This document shows positions 57,880 through 64,000 of a stretch of DNA of 64,000 nt, piece after piece. Source of the stretch: Poecilobothrus nobilitatus. Lineage: Eukaryota > Arthropoda > Insecta > Diptera > Dolichopodidae. How positions within the stretch are numbered: position 1 is the stretch's first letter; every line of letters starts with the position of its first letter. The notes beneath the pieces were generated by a model. That model worked only from the letters and a program-made list of their open reading frames with translations. It searched no databases and was not told the DNA's origin. The stretch is from the NCBI GenBank assembly GCA_947095535.1, contig OX352772.1:317636018-317700017 (forward strand). Reading direction: 5' to 3'. A program made the translations under genes and the position numbers.

Positions 57880-60800
57880 TCTTTAACGAATTTTTTGCAT
57901 TTTGTTTTACTCGATAATTTGAAATTGTTGAGGATATAATGCGTAGTACATAAAAATGTAAATAAATAAACAACATAACGGTTGCTTGAAAAATTTTTAT
58001 TTATATGATATTAATATATATACATACTTATATAATATCATATTTATTTACATATCGTATATGTCACTGATGAATGAATGATAAGAGTATAGATGTATAT
58101 TATATAGCGCCGTATTTACATATACATATATGTATTTTATTGTAATTATAAGAAATTATTCTGTCAATGGAATATTTAAATATAATATAATATAATATTT
58201 AAAATTATATTTACTATTTTGTACTAAGTAAATTTAATATACATTTACCGCTTAGTATTAAATGGTACTATAGAATATTTGAAAAAGTTTTGGATTGAAT
58301 CGTTATGTGGAAGGTTAAAATCTGCTTTTGAAGAATGTATAAACATATAGTTTGAATATGTATATGTACAACCCATACTTCTAGAAATTATAAAATTCAC
58401 CCAAATTATTTTAAAATATTAAAATATTAAAAAAATAATATTGTAAGCAGAGTGACAGGCTGTTAACATACTAACGGTTCGTACGGGTATCTAAGAGTTG
58501 ACAAAGGCAACTGTATTCTTCCTCGTTTTTGTTTTATTATTACAGTGTTAAAATTTAATTAAACCAAATAATTGAATTTATTGAATTTTTTTGCAAATAA
58601 ATTATAAATATTTAAAACGAATAGTAAATCTTTTGTATAGAAGAATATCTAATTTCGTAATATATATGTATATTCTATCTACGTAATCAAATTTTGAAGA
58701 GATGGCATAATATTCTTCATGATTCCATGGTAGCTTATGTTCAATTAAATGAACTTAAGTTTCATATATATATATGCAAAAATTCCTTGGTATTTATGTC
58801 TCAAAGCATTTTGGTTATAAGATCTATATCATAAAAACCCAAAAAGGGATGCTTGCTTAATGCGGTAAAGAATATTTTAGGTAAATAGTTATTTTAGAAA
58901 AATAATTTTTTTCTCTAGACAATTACGTTTTAATGACGTTTAATTAAGCTTAGTCAGAAACTCTCATCACTTTTTTTTGCATGATTATGATAATATATTA
59001 TAATTATTTTTGTTATATTCCATTATAATCTTTTTCCAGAAATTTCACAAAATTTAGAATTTTTTGTTTTAAACTTATACAATATACCAAGAATTAAATA
59101 CAACGTACCAAGAATTAAATTTTTTTTATTAAAGTAAAAAACTTCGCTTTTGTAGAAAAACGAAACCTTTTTTGTTAAATATAGAAGCAAAAAAAAATGT
59201 GAGTATAAAAGTGAAGCCTTAAAATTAGGATTTTAATAATTTGATTAGGGAGGGTTGGCTAATAAAATTGATTTACATATAATTCTTTTTTCATTTAACG
59301 GTATATAATAATTTTTTCAGACAACATTTACTCAGTCGACTTCATTATGGATGGCTCCACATAATTTCTGGAAAAAAACTTCTCAAACTATATGTTTTTA
59401 TTTAAACTTATACGTATATATTCGTATATACAAACCGCCGCTAACCAGATTATTAAAATCATAGTTTTGTAACCAATTCTAAAAACTGTTCTATTTAATT
59501 TTACATCTATAAAAATAATATGAAGTATTAAAAATAGTGTCGGCTATGTCCTCAAACCAAACTCTAAAAATTTGATTGCAAAATCAGAAAATAGGATCAA
59601 TGCAGAATGCAAAATCAGGGGTTTAACAATATATTTATAGTAGGTATGTCAAAAATTATATATATATCGTATGAAAATTGTTTATATACTTAGTTAAAAA
59701 ATATATTTAGTATGAAATGTCAATTTTTAGAATATTATGTCAATGTCATTTAAATTAAAATAAATAAAACTGCAGCGGTATTACGACCACGTGGTCTCAA
59801 AACTGGTATTAAAAATGATGAACCGGTCAAAGCTAATACTTATGTGAACATACGGCCCTAGAGTTATTAATTTTGCTTAATACAACAATAACCGTATTTT
59901 TTCTTAAAATATTTTAGGTTAACTAATACAAAGTATCTTAAAAATTTCTTATGTTCAGCCTAATTTTCAATTTTAAATGAAGTATATGTATAGGTGTAAA
60001 CGTTAAAGTTACGAAAAATTTACTAGCTTTGATTTAAAAAATAATCAATTTCTATATCGAAATGCTTCCAAAATACTTCAAAATGAAAAGAACATAATGT
60101 TGAACGAAAAAGAAAAAACTGTAATCCATTGTTTTACAGTTACTTACAATTTGTAGTGTTGTAGTTTTAGATGTAGAATATACAATTTAACGGGTGGATG
60201 ATCGATTTTGATTATTAAATTTTGCTTCTATAATTTATAATTAATTTTATAATTAATAAATCCATAAACTCATTATTTTCATCGAAAACAAAATTTAAAA
60301 AAAAAAATCAGATTATTTACATCCTATATAAACAACAAAAAAAATGTAAATTACAACAGGTGTTAAAAAAATTATTCAATTTAGGTTGTGCTAATTAATA
60401 TGTCATTAATTTTTTACAATTACTGTTAATTTTTTTTTTCTTTGTGTTTTCTGTGCAACAGAATTTTTTTTTGTATATGTAAAACAAAAAAAAGAAACGT
60501 GATAAATTTAAAGAAAATCGGACCAAAAGTTCATAAATTTTTTTTATTTAAATATTTACCAAATAATTTGCTTGTATTTTAAATATACAATTTATATATT
60601 TTTAGTTTTAATGGCGCTAGTAAACTGTTATAATTTAACACTTCCGATTTATTATATATGTATGTATGTACATATATTCAATTGTTTCTTCCTATATTAC
60701 TATACATTTAGCTTAAGCTCTTCCACTTACTTAAGGAAGGAAAGAATATTGAAAAAAAAAAAAAGATTTGAAACGATTTAATTTTGGAATTTATAGCCGC

Positions 60801-61700
60801 CATTACCTTATAAATAAAAAAAAAATAATCGCAATTTTTTTTTTTGTTGCTTGTGTTTAGAATTCAAATTTTATTTCGATCCCAAACAATTCATTTTTTT
60901 TTTTGTTCTCTTTGTTTTTCTGATTGGCAAAAACCTATTGTACACATAAATATATGTATATATTATATATTTCTATTATATTAATCTCATAATGCCGTCA
61001 TTTTCCTTCCAGGTAAAATATTCAAAACAAAAAAAAAAAATATTTTAAAATTTAAGCAAAAAAAAAAAAAGAGGAAATCACGTTATGAAAGTTTGCTGGT
61101 TTAGCAAAAACAAAAAAAATAAATATATTATGCGTATGTCCCCCGAATTTTACAATATTTTGTTGTTGTAGTACTGCTGTTTTAAAACTGCTGTAAAGAA
61201 AAAGAAATGTTATTAAAAAACCAAATACATTAGGGATTCAGTCATGTAGTTACTTAAATCTATATTTAGTATTTACATACTTTTAAAATTATTAGGGTTA
61301 CCAGTTTTAATTTAAATTTAATTCATCATTTCTTTATTTAAAACATACGGTGTAAATCATGGCTAACAGTATTAAAAGGCCATTGCATGAAAACTTTTGA
61401 ATTGTGAATGTATTTTAAAAGACAGCTTCTACAATAAATCACATTTTTTGAAGGATTAGAGATAGAAAGATATTAGAGAAAAGACTAAGAAGAAGAACAT
61501 TTTGTTTCTTTGTTTTTTATTTTTAAAAAAAAAATGTCCATTTTTATCAATTTTCGTAATGCTATATTGCCCCAAATATGCCAAATTTTATATTTAATTA
61601 AAATTTTTAATTTTTTCTATATATCATTAATCAAAAATTCAACTTTTAAATCAAAAGTATAACTTAATATTTAAAAAAAAATTACCTTTAAGTGTTTTGT
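57880..61700. other. A+T-rich stretch, no gene
   Basis: A 12-bp perfect palindrome GACCACGTGGTC (59785-59796) contains an E-box CACGTG. A less A+T-rich patch at 58445-58530 is not identified. The frame at 60572-60781 has no domain. Confidence 0.45.
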
Positions 61701-61705
61701 GTTCA

Positions 61706-61927
61706 TTTTTTCTGCCGGGCCTCGGTGACCTAGCGGGTAAGAGGGTATAAAATACGCTGTAAACACCGAGGGAGTGTGGGTTCGAATCCCACACACGTCG
61801 TAAGAGTTATTCTCCCCTTACGACATTTACAGCCACGCCTGAACAGGAAAGGCTGTGTAATTTCCTGTTCACATGTTCACATTTATGTGGCAAAGAAATG
61901 CATTAAAAAAAAATTTTTTTTTCTGCC
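61706..61927 (+). mobile_element. tRNA-derived SINE, family B, best full-length copy
   Basis: The SINE is 61717-61916. The head GGGCCTCGGTGACCTAGCGGG has box A TGACCTAGCGG (one base off consensus) and a perfect box B GGTTCGAATCC. Between them GGGTATAAAATACGCT can form a short stem. After box B come GTCGTAAG (61797-61804) and CTTACGAC (61817-61824). Then ACAGCC (61829-61834) can pair with GGCTGT (61851-61856), interleaved with GAACAGGAAA (61841-61850) and TTTCCTGTTC (61861-61870). It ends GCATT plus an A tail. TTTTTTCTGCC flanks both sides (61706-61716 and 61917-61927), a perfect 11-bp target-site duplication. Intact flanks and boxes suggest the most recent family B insertion here. Confidence 0.92.
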
Positions 61928-61929
61928 TG

Positions 61930-64000
61930 CCTTTTGATGAAATTTTGCCAAAAAATAGTGAGAGAAGCTTTTATAATATGTAATTAAAACAGCTGTTATT
62001 TATCAAAAATAGATGAAAGAATTTTTAGAAAATTATTTTCAAATAATTCAATTTATTTAAGTCAGTATGTGTGTAAGAAAAAAAAATTGAATGTAATATA
62101 CTCGTAATAACATTTGGAATAAATGAATAAAATAAATTAAATTTATATGTTCGATTTTAAAAGTTAATATTTTTAAAACCTTAAGATACCATAGTTGATA
62201 TAGAAAAGATGAAATTTGAAAACTAACTTTACCCAAAAATAAAAAATAAAATGAATATATTTTTCGATTTATACGCTTCGGTTCGGATATTTTAGCCGCA
62301 CTAATGCGCGCGCATGTTTTGTATATGAAAATTTGAATTTTCTAATTTTTCTAATTTTTAGTTCGGAAGTCTTTTTTTCTCTCCAGAAAAAAAAAAAAAT
62401 GATTTAACTTTAACTTTTTGTGCGGAACTTTTTTTCATCTCATCAAATAAACAAAAATTTAAAATAATTCAAATTTCATATGTCTAAATTCTTATCTTCT
62501 GCAAAAGAAAATTGTTCTGAAGCAGTGAACCGTTTTTTAGAAGGCAAAGCTACGTGTAAAATTTACTACGTATTCAATTTCCTCTCTTCATTTTCATCCT
62601 TTATATATAGAAGGAGTATATACATTTTTAAATATGTCATTATTATTAATAGCTAAAATAGTATTCATTAATAATATATTTTTATTTACATATATATGTA
62701 GGTATCTACTTAAAAAGTTTTATTCTTTTTATATTCTTAAACAGATGAATGGCACAGTTTACATTCTTTTTTGAAATAATAAATGCTGAATATACAATTT
62801 TTTATTCTATGAAATATGATGGATTGTATATTAGAGGTATAGTAATTATTTATATTTGTTTTTGTATTTATAATTTTAGTTAACAGAGAACTATTTTGTT
62901 ATCATTTTAAACCTAGCTCTATTAATATATTATATTCAATATATAAAATTTTTTTTTGAGAATAAAAAGATAATATAATAATTAATAATGAATGGCGAGA
63001 AAAATTTTTAAATTTACTTTGTTTTAACACAGATTTTTTTTATATATGTACATATGTATGTATTTTACTCATAATCTAATAGTATAGTATATTTTTGTAT
63101 CTGTAGCTTTTTTTTTTGAGGAAAGAGCCTTAACAAATCTTGCCTTTTAGCCAGGTTTTGTGTCATAACTTTTATTCCAAACTTTACATCTTTAATTATC
63201 AGTTATTTTTGTATAATAAAGAAGTTACCCAACTTTTCAAAAATAATATTTAAATATACATGGTATATTAAAATATCTAAATAAAATGTCCAAAGAAAGT
63301 TCTATAATACATGATTTAAAAGCTTCCATATTAAAACAGCAACAAGATTTTTTTAAATTCAACACAATGTATGTGACAAACAATAAAGAAAACATTTGAA
63401 GTGGTATCGATATGGGATCCTGAAAGGGTTACTATTTAATCCAATTTTTGTACTGTTTAGTAATGCTCGAGCATGTAATTGTTTCGTAAATATATATATT
63501 GTTATTTTTTTTTTTGTATATATATATTGTATATGTACACAGATTATATATTACATTTTGATTAAATCTCATTTTTATATTTGTGTGCGTTAACTACGTT
63601 GTACTGAAAAATACATAATGGTAAAATATATAAGATATAACTATAGACTATAGAGTATTACCTATCGTAAAATAGAATTTATTCTATTACATTTTTTTTT
63701 TCCTTTTTGTTTTCTTTGTAATTCGATATTTTTGTTATATACGTATATATATATTTTTTTTGTTTGAATATTGGCAAATATCTAGGATTAAATTATGAGC
63801 TTAAATACATTGGGGTTACTTTCTTTTTTACAATCGTAATTTATTTTAGAATATGGGATACTTTTAAAATTAAATCGTAGGAAAATTAAAATCCTTTCTA
63901 CGTAATCAAAGAACAAAAGGTATTTGATATTTATTTAATGAATGTAGAAAATTGAAATAATAAAGTAAGTAAATACGAATATAGATACTTATACTTAAAA
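61930..64000. other. A+T-rich right end, no gene
   Basis: A less A+T-rich patch at 62270-62320 contains GCGCGCGCATG. Two similar strings, GTTCGGAAGTCTTTTTTTCTCTC and GTGCGGAACTTTTTTTCATCTC, follow at about 62361 and 62420. The 65-codon frame at 63396-63593 has no domain. Confidence 0.45.

Noticed and set aside
58445..58530. Less A+T-rich patch sharing GTTGCCTTTGTC with 49417-49428
   Set aside because: The match is limited to 12 bases and flanks do not align, so no repeat family is claimed.
1..64000. CRISPR arrays, operons, bacterial promoters or terminators
   Set aside because: No regularly spaced repeats or compact gene arrangement; composition, SINEs and LINEs show a eukaryotic genome.

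Overview
The window is strongly A+T-rich eukaryotic DNA, full of poly(A)/poly(T) and TA runs, with almost no protein-coding capacity. The transposon relics point to an insect, most likely a fly (Diptera): Jockey-clade and R1/LOA-like LINE fragments, a mariner-like transposase of the common insect type, a hAT (ZMYM/Zaphod-like) C-terminus, and repeats carrying the (CCGTC)n tract next to a TATACCC/GGGTATA stem typical of fly intergenic repeats. This taxonomic call is inference; no marker gene is present.

Only one feature looks like part of a host gene. At 2889-2994 (+) a short reading frame begins with ATG, encodes a signal-peptide-like N-terminus and ends at a good GTAAGA splice donor. It is preceded by a CAA-rich leader (about 2585-2888). 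A phase-compatible 69-nt candidate exon lies at 18292-18360. If both are real, most of the window is one or more very long introns of a gene on the + strand whose main exons lie further right. Most long open frames are T- or A-rich noise or pieces of dead transposons.

The rest is a repeat landscape. Two related tRNA-derived SINE families dominate. Family A is about 270 bp: full copies at 4648-4917 (+) and 14568-14838 (-), a truncated copy at 14150-14383 (-) and an old copy near 47080-47265 (-). Family B is about 200 bp: copies near 4950, 5721, 27209, 34450, 54174, 55291 and 61717. They share a homologous tRNA-like head and a GTCGTAAG/CTTACGAC stem-loop just after box B, then diverge. Several copies keep target-site duplications, so some insertions are fairly recent. 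A third group of isolated tRNA-like sequences is at 14492, 20671 and 27055.

Two further dispersed families are visible: a 250-900 bp repeat with (CCGTC)n (family D, four copies) and a roughly 160-bp repeat (family E, three copies). DNA-transposon remains are a mariner relic with both ends (21507-22421), a hAT end and C-terminus (24692-25330) and a non-autonomous TIR element flanked by TA (31651-32291). LINE remains are at 1-415, 9775-10985, 35700-36124, about 40390-40560, about 41100-41280 and a 100-bp tail at 46357-46456. Several strong inverted repeats are not explained by these families, notably a 24-bp-stem hairpin at 3969-4026 and a repeated hairpin at 12971 and 14373.
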